Source: an uncultured Campylobacter sp. (GTDB lineage Bacteria; Campylobacterota; Campylobacteria; Campylobacterales; Campylobacteraceae). From it: a stretch of DNA of 64,000 bases. The position numbers and the translations under genes were made by a program. Where the stretch lies: assembly GCF_938030145.1 (NCBI RefSeq), contig NZ_CALHGM010000032.1:1-64000 (forward strand). Direction: 5' to 3'. Shown piece after piece: positions 18,297 to 26,650 of the stretch. How positions within the stretch are numbered: the first letter of the stretch is position 1; each line of letters starts with the position of its first letter. Below the pieces are notes generated by a model. The model was not told where the DNA came from. It worked only from the letters and a program-made list of their open reading frames with translations, and made no database searches.

Positions 18297-18357
18297 GGAT
18301 ATTCGTTTTGCCTGCCACGCCTAAATTCGGCCTAAAGAGTGCTTTAAATTTTAAAAT

Positions 18358-18978
18358 TTAAACTCCGTCCGTTTGCGCGAGCGATTTTTGAAATTCGTAT
18401 TTGAAATAAAACGTCCACGCAAGCGGACAGAGGATTATTAAAATGACGGCTACGACTTCGGCGGCTTGTGCATGAAATATTACAAATAAGGCACCTATGT
18501 AGTTAAGAACATAGGCAAAACCCCAAAATACCGTGTTTGAGCGGTCGTTTGATATTCCGGTTGCGACCAAATAGATGCAAATGCAAATTAGCGAGGCAAT
18601 CAAAAAGGCTTCAAGGACGCCTAGTTTTTGGTAGTTTACGTCCGAAGCAAAATAACCCAGCGCGCAAGACGCTAAGATTATCGCGAATAAAATTTTACGT
18701 AAAATTTTAAGCGATTTGACTTCGGGCGAAGCATAGATTATATGCGCGCAAAGAGCTATAAAATAGGCACCTGCGACAAAATCGAAAAATATGTAATAAG
18801 CGAATTCTCCAAATACCCCCAAATCATAGCCGCTTACTAAAATTTTTTCATCTATGACATATAGCGTGCCGAATTTCGCCGCTAAAAACGCAGCCGTAAG
18901 CAGGATCGGATGTAGTAGCGCTCTGCCTGCAAGCAGGTCCGTGCAAATGTGCCCGAGGAAATTTATCAATCTTTTCAC
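18358..18978 (-). CDS. Hypothetical integral membrane protein
   Basis: 206 residues starting at GTG 18978 after AAAGGAG. Five or six hydrophobic helices are visible (for example ILLTAAFLAAKFG, FAYYIFFDFVAGAYFIALC, ILFAIILASCALGYFAS, FLIASLICICIYLV, VVAVILIILCPLAWTF). No conserved motif or family recognised. It is convergent with the broken TauE gene, 61 bases apart. Confidence 0.65.
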   Translation of the reverse strand: MKRLINFLGHICTDLLAGRALLHPILLTAAFLAAKFGTLYVIDEKILVSGYDLGVFGEFAYYIFFDFVAGAYFIALCAHIIYASPEVKSLKILRKILFAIILASCALGYFASDVNYQKLGVLEAFLIASLICICIYLVATGISNDRSNTVFWGFAYVLNYIGALFVIFHAQAAEVVAVILIILCPLAWTFYFKYEFQKSLAQTDGV

Positions 18979-19526
18979 GCTAGGCTCCTTTGAGATTTCG
19001 CCGCTTGCAGCGTCTCTCGTGAAATCTTCGCCGTTTGGTTTAAATTTGATCTCAAATCGAGATAAATTTTAGCTCGAGAGCTTTTAAAAATCGCTTAGAG
19101 ACAAAAGCATAAATTCGCGCGCCCGGGAGCGGGTCGCGTATTTTAAAATCTGCGCCGTTCAAATCATTTTCCTATCGCAAGCTGTTTGCGAGCGAGCACA
19201 TATTGCAAAAGGCGCGGATGAAATGGGAGCATCAACTAGCTCGTCCGTCCGCTCGTAGCATTTAAAATTTTATTCGATTTTTAGTTGCGCAGCTGGTTTA
19301 TCCGCGGCGGCGGGTTTGCGCACAGCGAGGTTCGTGTGCGGTCGGCTTGCTTACGGTATGGATTTGCGCGTAGTGAGGTTTACGCAGCAGGCGGCGGGTG
19401 GATTAAAATTTTGATTTATCGTTAGCGAGGGTGCGCCCTTTTTTCGCAGCGGATGCGAGGCAGGGCGCAAATTTCGTAAATTTTATAAATTATTTCGGCA
19501 GATCGCCGAGCTCAAAGCGTAAAATT
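18979..19526. other. Gap with an 8-base inverted repeat
   Basis: No gene supported. TGCGCCCT starting about 19,433 pairs with AGGGCGCA ending about 19,471; within it GCAGCG and nearby CGC words can also pair. On the forward strand the left arm is followed by a T6 run. It lies downstream of the small peptide gene at 19527 on the reverse strand and could be its terminator. Confidence 0.35.
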
Positions 19527-19610
19527 TTACGTACCTATAATCACAGCCGACAAAAGCCCCCACAAAATGGCCTCTATCGCTAGCACTGAATGAAGTACGG
19601 TCGTATTCAT
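19527..19610 (-). CDS. 27-residue hydrophobic membrane peptide
   Basis: A short frame from ATG 19610 preceded by a textbook AAAGGAG 7 bases upstream. The product begins MNTTVLHSVLAIEAILWG and is a single hydrophobic helix ending SAVIIGT. A longer open frame reaches back to 19790 but lacks a ribosome site, so the short start is favoured. Upstream the reverse strand carries a TATAAT hexamer about 75 bases before the ATG and a hairpin (TCGGGC / GCCCGA) in the leader. It could be a small membrane regulator, a type I toxin-like peptide or a subunit of a larger complex; none can be shown. Confidence 0.5.
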   Translation of the reverse strand: MNTTVLHSVLAIEAILWGLLSAVIIGT

Positions 19611-20157
19611 CGCTTCTCCTTTGTTTTTAACTTTATTTATTGCTCGGCTCGGGCTGCTAGGGGCGTGCCCGATCGATCTATGAGCGGGATTATATAAGAT
19701 GATTGTGTTCTTAATGTGTCTTTTGAAATTTAGGACAAAATTTCTCCGTCCGTTGCAAAGCGCGAGCGAGCGACGGCATATTTCAGGCAAAATTCAGCTA
19801 CCTACGTTAAGGCGCGGCAAATTTAAGCGAGCCTGCCGCCCGCCGTAATGCGCGGCAAAGTCGTAGCACGCGGTAAATTTAAAGCAGATTTCCGACCTCG
19901 TCGCGGCGCACGAGGCGTCCGCTGCAAATCGATATAAAATTTAAAGTAGAATTTTATGTGAATGCGGCGCGCGACACGCCCGCACTTTTTTACGTCGTCA
20001 AAGCTTGCATCATCAAAGATTGCATCGGCCAGGATTGTGCCGTCAGGGCCCGTATCGTCAAAGCTTGCATCGGCGTGGCTTGCGCCTGTGGGGCGAAATT
20101 TTACGGCGAGTTATGAATTGCAAGACGCAGATCATCCGCACCGTCTTGATCTGAAAT
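19611..20157. other. Gap with leader hairpin and a 60-base-period repeat
   Basis: Contains the upstream region of the small peptide (TATAAT near 19,690 on the reverse strand). The 17-mer TCGTCAAAGCTTGCATC occurs at about 19,995 and again at about 20,055, with intermediate degenerate copies. A hairpin CAAGACG (20121) / CGTCTTG (20142) lies after the histidine kinase stop. No gene supported. Confidence 0.4.
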
Positions 20158-21201
20158 TTAAAGCGGAATTTTAACGCGCGCCTCGGTTCCGACGCCGGGT
20201 TCGCTTTCGTATTCGATCTGGCCGCCTAAAAGATCAAGCGCCGTGCGTACGATGCTAAGTCCAAGCCCGCTGCCGAGCTCCTTATGCGATTCCTCGCACT
20301 GATAAAATCGGTCAAAAATTTTATCCAGCTTCTCGCGCGCGATACCGATGCCCTCGTCTTTGATGCTCACCTGCGCAAAGCCATCGCAAGCGCGGCAACG
20401 GATGAAAATTTTACCGCTCGGGCGCGAGTACTTAAGCGCGTTTTCGATTAAATTTCGCCAAATTTGATTTAGTAGCCCCGCGTTTGATCGCACGCTAAGC
20501 GGCGATAAATCTAGCTCAAACTCGTGTCCTTCGTAGCTTTGGCTCAGCGATATGATGCATTGCCGCAGCTGCTCGTCGATACGTACCGTCTCATCTAGGC
20601 GCACCGCCGCACCGCTATCAAGTCTCGTTAGCTTTAGCATATCGGTGCAGAGCTTGCTTAGGCGGTTTGCTTCTGCGCCGATGGAGGCTGCGTATCGCAC
20701 CGCGCGCTCCTCGCTCACGCCGCCCTCTATCATCTCGCTTAACGCGGCGATTGAGGAGATCGGCGTTTTCATCTCGTGCGAGACGTTTGAGACGAACTCC
20801 TTTTGTAGCTGCTCGTGCTTTTGCAGCTTCTGCGCCATTTTATTGACGTTTACTACGAGCTCGTCCATATAGACGTAATCAGTGCGGTGTCCGTGCAGCT
20901 TGCGCTCGGCGCGCGCCTCAAAATCGCCGTTTGCGATCGCAGTGATCGCGCCTAGTAGCCGCTTGATCGGGCGGAACAAAATTTTAAGTCCGAAGTAAAG
21001 CAGGGTAAAATTTAGCGCCATCGTGATTAGGCAGATGATCGCGCACAGCGCCACTCCGTCCCAAAACCCGCCGATCTTGCCGCCGATGCCTATGTAAAAA
21101 AGCATGCAAACCGCAAAGCAGACGATGAAATTTATCACGCCGAATGCGAGCGAAGAGTAAAACGCGATGAAGCTTTTGAGGCTGATGAGGTATTTTTTCA
21201 C
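20158..21201 (-). CDS. Sensor histidine kinase
   Basis: 347 residues starting at GTG 21201, overlapping the regulator's stop by four bases (GTGA). Two membrane helices (about 12-38 and 48-72) flank a very short periplasmic loop. A HAMP-like segment follows (LFRPIKRLLGAITAIANGDFEAR), then the HisKA box SHEMKTPISS with H142. The ATPase domain has N (NQIWRNLIENALKYS), G1 (IKDEGIGIA) and G2 (GSGLGLSIVRTAL) motifs. The tiny sensor loop suggests membrane or cytoplasmic sensing rather than a periplasmic ligand domain. It pairs with the regulator immediately upstream. Confidence 0.9.
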   Translation of the reverse strand: MKKYLISLKSFIAFYSSLAFGVINFIVCFAVCMLFYIGIGGKIGGFWDGVALCAIICLITMALNFTLLYFGLKILFRPIKRLLGAITAIANGDFEARAERKLHGHRTDYVYMDELVVNVNKMAQKLQKHEQLQKEFVSNVSHEMKTPISSIAALSEMIEGGVSEERAVRYAASIGAEANRLSKLCTDMLKLTRLDSGAAVRLDETVRIDEQLRQCIISLSQSYEGHEFELDLSPLSVRSNAGLLNQIWRNLIENALKYSRPSGKIFIRCRACDGFAQVSIKDEGIGIAREKLDKIFDRFYQCEESHKELGSGLGLSIVRTALDLLGGQIEYESEPGVGTEARVKIPL

Positions 21202-21878
21202 GCTCGCTCCTTTTTTACGGCTTTGTAGCCGAGCCCGCGCACGGTGATTATCTCGAAATCCTTGGAGTTTTCAAATTTCGCCCGCAGCTTTTTGATGTGC
21301 GTATCGACGACGCGCTCGTCGCTGTCCGTTTCGTAACCCCAAATTTCGCTCATTATCTCAAACCTCGTAAAAATTCTGCCCGCGTAGCTTAGCAGTAGAA
21401 ACAAAAGACGAAATTCCTTCGGCGCTAGGCTTATCCGCTCGCCCTCGGTGCGGACGCTGAGCGTATCGTAGTCAAGCTCGCTTTCGCCGATGAGTAGCCG
21501 CTTTTCGTTCGCGATCTTTGCGCGCCTTAGCAGCGCATGCACGCGCAGCACGAGCTCTTTTAAATTTATCGGCTTGCTCATATAATCGTCCGCGCCGCTT
21601 TTAAAGCCCGTCTGCATATCCTCGATCTCGCTTTTTGCCGTTATGATCAGTATCGGCTGGCTCTTGCCGTCGCGCCTAACGTATCTGCTAAGCTCAAAGC
21701 CGTCCATCTTAGGCATCATCACGTCCGAGATGATCAGATCGAAGTGCGCCTCGTCTAACGCCTCTGTCGCCTGCTTGCCGTCGAAGGCGCAGCCCACGCT
21801 AAAGCCCTCATCAAGCAGCTTTTCCCTTATCGCCGAGCTCAAAGCCTCGTCGTCTTCGACTAGTAAAATATTAAGCAT
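21198..21878 (-). CDS. OmpR-family response regulator
   Basis: 226 residues from the second of two adjacent ATGs (21878), which sits 6 bases after GGGAG; the first (21881) is too close. The receiver domain has acidic pocket EDDE, phosphoacceptor D52 in IISDVMMPKMDGF and the lysine in DYMSKPINLKEL. A winged-helix domain follows (APKEFRLLFLLLSYAGRIFTR ... RVVDTHIKKLRAKFE). It overlaps the kinase gene and is probably co-transcribed with it. Divergent from the CsgG-like operon across 98 bases, so control of that operon is plausible but not shown. Confidence 0.92.
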   Translation of the reverse strand: MLNILLVEDDEALSSAIREKLLDEGFSVGCAFDGKQATEALDEAHFDLIISDVMMPKMDGFELSRYVRRDGKSQPILIITAKSEIEDMQTGFKSGADDYMSKPINLKELVLRVHALLRRAKIANEKRLLIGESELDYDTLSVRTEGERISLAPKEFRLLFLLLSYAGRIFTRFEIMSEIWGYETDSDERVVDTHIKKLRAKFENSKDFEIITVRGLGYKAVKKERA

Positions 21879-21895
21879 CATCGCTCCCGGTTTGA

Positions 21896-21920
21896 TAAAT
21901 TTATACGCTTAAATTTATAC
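21896..21920. repeat. Direct repeat between regulator gene and CsgG operon
   Basis: TAAATTTATAC occurs at 21896-21906 and 21910-21920, a 14-base period. It lies just upstream of the regulator start and within the shared divergent intergenic region. Winged-helix regulators often bind direct repeats, though their usual period is 10-11 bases. Confidence 0.35.
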
Positions 21921-21976
21921 ATAAAATTTTAAGAAACAATGAGATATTATACGTAAATTTTTTCAAGGAGTAAAGA

Positions 21977-22654
21977 ATGAATTTCAAAAAAACCATATCG
22001 GTTGCCGTTATTGCGGCTTCGGTGCTGGCGCTATTTAGCGGATGCGCGAAAGAAAGCTCTCGCGTAGTGCAAACCCCTACGGTAGCGAGTTTAAACACCA
22101 ACTACTCGGGCGAGCGAATCGCCGTGTCGGTAGGACGCTTCAACAACCAGTCCTCTTATAACAACGGCGTGTTCTCCGACGGTGAGGACAGACTGGGCAA
22201 CCAAGCGCAGACAATTTTGATCTCAAGCTTACAGCAAACAGGACGTTTCTCGGTGCTTGATCGCACGAATATGCGCGCCATCAAAGAGGAAAGCGCAATC
22301 TCTAAAAGCGCACAAAACTTAAAAGGCGCCAGATACGTTATCACCGGCGACGTGACTGAGTTTGGTCGCAAGACGACTGGAGATCATCAGCTGTTTGGAA
22401 TTTTGGGTAAAGGAAAGACCCAAACCGCGTATTCTAAAGTAAATTTAAACATCGTTGACGTTAGAACGTCCGAGGTGGTCTTTTCGACTCAGGGCGCAGG
22501 CGAATACGAGCTATCAAACCGCGAAGTGCTAGGTTTCGGCGGCACTGCGGGCTATGATTCGACGCTAAACGGCAAGGTGCTAAGCCTAGCGATCATCGAA
22601 GCGGTCAATAATCTCGTAAACGGCCTTGAAAACGGCGCGTTTAAAGTGAGATAA
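21977..22654 (+). CDS. CsgG/HfaB-family lipoprotein
   Basis: 225 residues. A lipoprotein signal ends LFSG-C with C23. The CsgG domain is visible: ERIAVSVGRFNNQSSYNNG, GNQAQTILISSLQQTGRFSVLDR, YVITGDVTEFGRKTTG and VNLNIVDVRTSEVVFSTQG. CsgG forms the curli secretion pore, but this shorter family form is usually found, as here, with DUF4810 and GNA1162-type lipoproteins and no curli genes. Its role in that setting is not established. First gene of a three-lipoprotein operon, preceded by AAGGAG. Confidence 0.85.
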   Translation: MNFKKTISVAVIAASVLALFSGCAKESSRVVQTPTVASLNTNYSGERIAVSVGRFNNQSSYNNGVFSDGEDRLGNQAQTILISSLQQTGRFSVLDRTNMRAIKEESAISKSAQNLKGARYVITGDVTEFGRKTTGDHQLFGILGKGKTQTAYSKVNLNIVDVRTSEVVFSTQGAGEYELSNREVLGFGGTAGYDSTLNGKVLSLAIIEAVNNLVNGLENGAFKVR

Positions 22655-22663
22655 GGATTAAAT

Positions 22664-23158
22664 TTGAAAGTAGGTAGCGCTCTTGCGCTTGCCGCTGCTG
22701 CCGTGATCTTTTGCGGCTGCGGCGGCGGGACGCGGAATCAAATTTATTACTGGGACGGCAGCTACACGGACTCGACCTATCAGTATCTAAAGCAGGAAGG
22801 CGACGTAGGCGAACAGATCGAAGCGCTTGAAAAATCCATCCAAAAGGCATACGAAAAAGGACTCAAAGTCCCGCCGGGGCTTTATTCGCACCTGGGACTT
22901 TTGTATCTAAGCGCAGGCAACGGTGCGAGGGCGAGGGAGAACTTTGAAAAAGAAGCTCAGGCCTTCCCTGAATCAAAGCCGTTTTTGACCTTCGTTACAA
23001 ACCCCGCCGCGCTTAAAAAAGCTGAGGCTGCGACCAAGCCGGGCGCTGATAAAGTCCAAGGATCAAGCGGGCGCGAAGCCGCTAAAGCAGCCTCTGCGAA
23101 GCAAGGCAAAGCTGCCGCGAAGCAGGGCGGCAAAACGAATAAAAAGGCTAAAAAATGA
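22664..23158 (+). CDS. DUF4810 domain lipoprotein
   Basis: 164 residues starting at TTG 22664 with AAGGA upstream. A signal sequence rich in Ala ends near IFCGC, with C19 the likely lipidated residue though the lipobox is not ideal. The DUF4810 core follows (YYWDGSYTDSTYQYLKQEGDVGEQIEALEKS, PGLYSHLGLLYLSAGN). The C-terminal 50 residues are low-complexity Lys/Ala/Gly and basic, ending NKKAKK. It is 9 bases after the CsgG-like gene and overlaps the next by four bases (ATGA). Confidence 0.85.
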   Translation: MKVGSALALAAAAVIFCGCGGGTRNQIYYWDGSYTDSTYQYLKQEGDVGEQIEALEKSIQKAYEKGLKVPPGLYSHLGLLYLSAGNGARARENFEKEAQAFPESKPFLTFVTNPAALKKAEAATKPGADKVQGSSGREAAKAASAKQGKAAAKQGGKTNKKAKK

Positions 23159-23835
23159 AAAACAAAGCTCAAATAGCGATTTTTAGCGTATTCGTGGCGC
23201 TGTTTTTTAATGCGTGCGCTCTAAGCGAGCCTGAAATTTACGACTACTCGGCACTTCAGCAGGCTAAGCCACGATCGATTTTGGTGTTGATGCCGAGCAA
23301 CGAAACTACCGAAGTGGATGCAGGCGCTGCCGTGCTTGCCAACGCGATCTATCCGCTAAGCGAGGCGGGTTATTACGTATTTTCGCCCGCGCTCGTGCAT
23401 GAGACCTTCAAAAATAATGGAATTTACGAAGCGAGCGAGATCCAAAACGTCTTCGCGCACAAGTTAAGGCAAATTTTCGGCGCAGACGCCGTGCTATACA
23501 TAGATGTCGTCAAATACGGCACTTCGTACATGTTGCTAAATAGCGTAAGCGTAGTGGCGGTCAATGCCAAGCTCGTGGATCTGCGAAGCGGCGCGACGCT
23601 CTGGGAGGGCTCGGCGCAGGTAAGTGACGACTCAAGCAGAGGCAGTAGCGATCTTGTAGGCATGCTGATCTCCGCGGTCATCAAGCAGATCGGCGATACC
23701 GTCTCCGATGCGGGATACAAGCTCTCTGCGAGCGCAGATGCGATGCTGCTGGGCCAAAACTGCAACAACTGCTTGCTCTACGGCCCGTATTCACCGCACT
23801 ACGGCCAGGATAGGCAGCTTGGCGGCGGCAAATAA
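23155..23835 (+). CDS. GNA1162-family (DUF799) lipoprotein
   Basis: 226 residues. The signal peptide ends FFNA-C (C21). The DUF799 core is seen: ILVLMPSNETTEVDAGAAVL, QIFGADAVLYIDVVKYGTSY and VNAKLVDLRSGATLWEGSAQ. The family includes the meningococcal antigen GNA1162, whose fold is TolB/FlgT-like. It ends with a Cys pair (NCNNC) before YGPYSPHYG. The trio CsgG-DUF4810-DUF799 recurs in Gram-negatives and is thought to form an outer-membrane-associated complex; function unproven. Confidence 0.87.
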   Translation: MKNKAQIAIFSVFVALFFNACALSEPEIYDYSALQQAKPRSILVLMPSNETTEVDAGAAVLANAIYPLSEAGYYVFSPALVHETFKNNGIYEASEIQNVFAHKLRQIFGADAVLYIDVVKYGTSYMLLNSVSVVAVNAKLVDLRSGATLWEGSAQVSDDSSRGSSDLVGMLISAVIKQIGDTVSDAGYKLSASADAMLLGQNCNNCLLYGPYSPHYGQDRQLGGGK

Positions 23836-23853
23836 ATTTTAAAAAGGACTAAA

Positions 23854-24309
23854 ATGAAACTAGCCGAGGCGCTGATACTGCGCGCCGACATACAAAAACG
23901 CATCGAGCAGCTAAAATCAAGGCTCGCGGACAACGCGAAGGTGCAAGAGGGTGAGAAGCCTAGCGAGGAACCAAAGGCGCTGCTAGCAGAGCTGGACGCG
24001 CTCACAAGCGAGCTTGAGCGGCTAATCGTTCGGATAAATTTAACCAACTGCACCGCAAAAGCGGACGGCAAGAGCCTAACCGAGCTAATCGCCAAGCGCG
24101 ACGTACTCACGCTAAAAGCGGGCGCATTGCGGGCTTTCGCGCAAGTTGCCGCGCAAAAGATCGATGCATATTCGCGCAGCGAGATTAAAATTTTAAGCAC
24201 AGTCGACGTCGCGGCGCTGCAAAAGCAGGTGGATGAGCTGGCTAAGCAGATCAGGCAGCTTGACACGACGCTGCAAGGCGCGAACTGGCAGACCGATCTA
24301 ATCGACTAA
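23854..24309 (+). CDS. DIP1984 family protein
   Basis: 151 residues, almost wholly alpha-helical coiled coil. Features typical of DIP1984: MKLAEALILRADIQKRIEQL at the start, the central RINLTNCTAKADGKSLTELIAKRD, and a C-terminal WQTDLID. Function unknown. It follows the DUF799 gene by 18 bases with AAAAAGGA, so it may belong to the same transcript. Confidence 0.82.
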   Translation: MKLAEALILRADIQKRIEQLKSRLADNAKVQEGEKPSEEPKALLAELDALTSELERLIVRINLTNCTAKADGKSLTELIAKRDVLTLKAGALRAFAQVAAQKIDAYSRSEIKILSTVDVAALQKQVDELAKQIRQLDTTLQGANWQTDLID

Positions 24310-24731
24310 AAAATCGTCAAATTTAGCGGCGAAATTCGAAAGGATTTCGCGAAAAATAAAATTTCGGGTAAGTATCGCAAGGGGCGAGTACGAAACTCAC
24401 CTGTGAAACAGGTTTATGGCAGCGCTCGCGGAAACGGGCGCATCCCTTTTACGATTTATTTTCAGTAAATTTACAGGGGCAATGTAACTACGCAATGTAA
24501 CTACCGCGTACTGATCTAGCGATACCGAGGGCGGGAACGGGGAAATTTAAAACGAAATTTTGATTTTGGCGGCGCGGCTTGCAGGCTCGCGGCAAAATTT
24601 TGCGGCGCTTTGAGCGGGCTTGACGCTCAAATTTTGCGTTAAATTAAGGCGCGCTTGCCATTTTGCATTTTAACTGCGAGCGTCAAATTTTACAAAAATC
24701 ATAAAATTTAGCCAAATTTAAAGGATGAAAT
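24310..24731. ncRNA. Gap with two adjacent hairpins (possible structured RNA or terminator)
   Basis: ACCTGTGAAACAGGT (24399-24413) is a tight hairpin. Nine bases later GCGCTCG (24422-24428) pairs with CGGGCGC (24435-24441), one G-U pair, loop CGGAAA, followed by ATCCCTTTTA. It could simply end the lipoprotein transcript, or be a small RNA. No protein gene is seen; the rest is AAATTT-rich filler. Confidence 0.25.
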
Positions 24732-25419
24732 TTGAAATTTAAAACCCTTGCGCTAGCGGCCGCATTTTTCTTTGCGATTGGCATACACGTGGAGCTTGCG
24801 GCAGAAGCGAATTCCATAGATTTTAGAAAAACGAGCGGCGCGGAGCAAAATCTCGCGGACGCAAAAGACGCCAAATTTCAAAACGCGTATTTTAAAAATG
24901 CAGATACCGCGGAGCGCGGCACGAATCCAAACTTATCGCAAAAAGCAACCCTCATCGACGAAGCGAAAAATTTCTACCGCGTGGACGAGCTGCTGTTTCG
25001 CAGCGCTCAGCTTGATGGAAGCTACGCTGCAAAGCTGCACGAGCTTGGTATCAAAAAGCATCGTAAATCTGCGCCATTTTAGCAGAAGTGGCGACAGAAG
25101 GGCGTTTGGCGATCAATTTTGGCTCTCGAACAAGCCGCTTCAAAGCTGGGAGATAAAGCCCGCACAGATCGCGGACGTTTTGCGCACCATTCGCGAGCGC
25201 CAAAAGGAGGGCGCCGTGCTCGTGCACTGCTATCACGGAGCCGATCGCACGGGGCTTGTGGTGGCGATGTACCGCGTGATCTATCAGGGCTGGAGCCTGG
25301 ACGCCGCACGCAGCGAGATGATAGACGGCGGATACGGCTTTCACTCCATGTGGCAGGATATCGCGGGCTTTTTGACGCCGCAAAACGAAGCGCTCGTAAG
25401 AGCCGAGCTTGGAATTTAG
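24732..25419 (+). pseudogene. Exported dual-specificity/tyrosine phosphatase, frameshifted
   Basis: The first frame starts at TTG 24732 after AAAGGATG and has a signal peptide and LLFRSAQLDGSYAAKLHELGIK. It then falls out of frame at the A5 run at 25053-25057. In the next frame the protein continues SIVNLRHFS, then LVHCYHGADRTGLVVAMYR, the HCx5R active site of cysteine phosphatases, and ends at 25419. Removing one A restores a single product of about 228 residues. The whole resembles exported dual-specificity phosphatase-like proteins of bacteria. Pseudogene, slippage in the A run, or sequence error are all possible. Confidence 0.78.
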
Positions 25420-25504
25420 ACGAAATTCGCCCGTCCGATCAGACGGCGGCAAAATTTGTAAATTTAATAATGACAAAATGCCGTTTATAACGAAATTTTA
25501 GAAT

Positions 25505-25642
25505 ATGGGCTATGTATATTTTCTGGGGCGAGGCTCGGGATACACCAAAATAGGGGCGAAAAACGAGCTGAAAAGGTGCGCGGAGTTTGAGCAAAAATTT
25601 GAGGCTTGCAAACAAAAGGCGCGAGAAATTTTAAATTTATAG
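25505..25642 (+). pseudogene. Short GIY-YIG/T5orf172-like fragment
   Basis: A 45-codon frame starting MGYVYFLGRGSGYTKIG. That opening resembles the N-terminal strand-turn-strand of GIY-YIG or T5orf172 domains (typically GxVYxx....G..KIG). The rest of the domain is missing. There is no clear ribosome site. Either a remnant of a larger gene or a chance short frame. Confidence 0.3.
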
Positions 25643-25966
25643 GTATCGCTAAAATTTTACTCTTTGCGGCGAGCTAAATTTAAAACCGTAAATTTCTACA
25701 AAGAAGCAAAGAGACCTTAAAATAGTAAAATTTAAGTCGTAAAATTTTACGCATTTTTCTACTTAAAATTATCATACTCTTTTTTCAAATATGCGCTCAC
25801 ACCGACGCCGCGTGCGTATCGCAACGAAAATCGGTTAAATTTAAAGAGCCCGATTTGCGCTTGCGGCGACGGGGCGCGTAAAACGCCGCAGATATTAGAA
25901 AGATATCCGTAAATTTAGCCGAAACGCAGTAAAATTCGAGCGGCAAATTTAGCAAAAGGAGCGATC

Positions 25967-26650
25967 GTGGAAAATTTATTACTAGCGCAGCTGCGCGAAG
26001 CGCTACCGCAGGGCATGCGCGTGCCAAGCGAGACCCAGGCGCTTTATGCGTGGATCGAAGCAAACAGCTTTTATGACGACGTTGGCGGGCGCAGACGCGG
26101 CTATCTCTACCCGCAGGATCGGCTACGGCAGAGCTGGAGCGGCGATGAGCGCGAGGGCGGCACGGACATCGTATTTTTCACGGATGAGCCGAAAAATCGC
26201 GACGAGGAGCTAAGGTATTGGTTTTACGGCGAGGATCGCGAGCTTGCCGCGGAGATCAAGCAGCGGCTTTGCGTGTTCGCAGGCAGCGGCTCGGAGGGCT
26301 CGATGTGCGCGCTGTGGCTGGACGATGCGGGCGAGACGAAGATCGTGCACATGGGCTCCGGCTCGGGCTCGACGATGACCTGCATTTTGGCTCATAGCGG
26401 GCTTGATTTTTTGCGATTGCTCGCAATCGGTTATGATGAAATCTGCTGGGACGAGGATTTTAGTGCGCCGCCAAACAGCGAGGATGACGATTTTATCGTG
26501 CATCCAAACGTGAAATTTCAGCAGTGGGTAACACAGACGTTCAAAACGACGATCCCGCAAACAGCGCTTGAGCTCGTCACGCCCGCGCATATGGACGACG
26601 AGAACCCGAGCGACGAGTTTTTGATCTGGGTAAATCGCGTCGCGGGATAA
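25967..26650 (+). CDS. SMI1/KNR4 (SUKH)-like protein
   Basis: 227 residues starting at GTG 25967 with AAAGGAG 5 bases upstream. The middle reads GSEGSMCALWLDDAGETKIVH, then GSGSGSTMTC and FLRLLAIGYDEICW, which resembles the SUKH fold (a small alpha/beta domain with a G-S-x-ALW strand). SUKH proteins often act as immunity proteins to secreted toxins. No toxin gene is adjacent. The call rests on pattern resemblance only. Confidence 0.45.
   Translation: MENLLLAQLREALPQGMRVPSETQALYAWIEANSFYDDVGGRRRGYLYPQDRLRQSWSGDEREGGTDIVFFTDEPKNRDEELRYWFYGEDRELAAEIKQRLCVFAGSGSEGSMCALWLDDAGETKIVHMGSGSGSTMTCILAHSGLDFLRLLAIGYDEICWDEDFSAPPNSEDDDFIVHPNVKFQQWVTQTFKTTIPQTALELVTPAHMDDENPSDEFLIWVNRVAG

Noticed and set aside
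24898..25419. Downstream phosphatase frame as an independent gene
   Set aside because: The active-site part continues the upstream frame's protein; the internal ATG lies inside sequence better read in the first frame.
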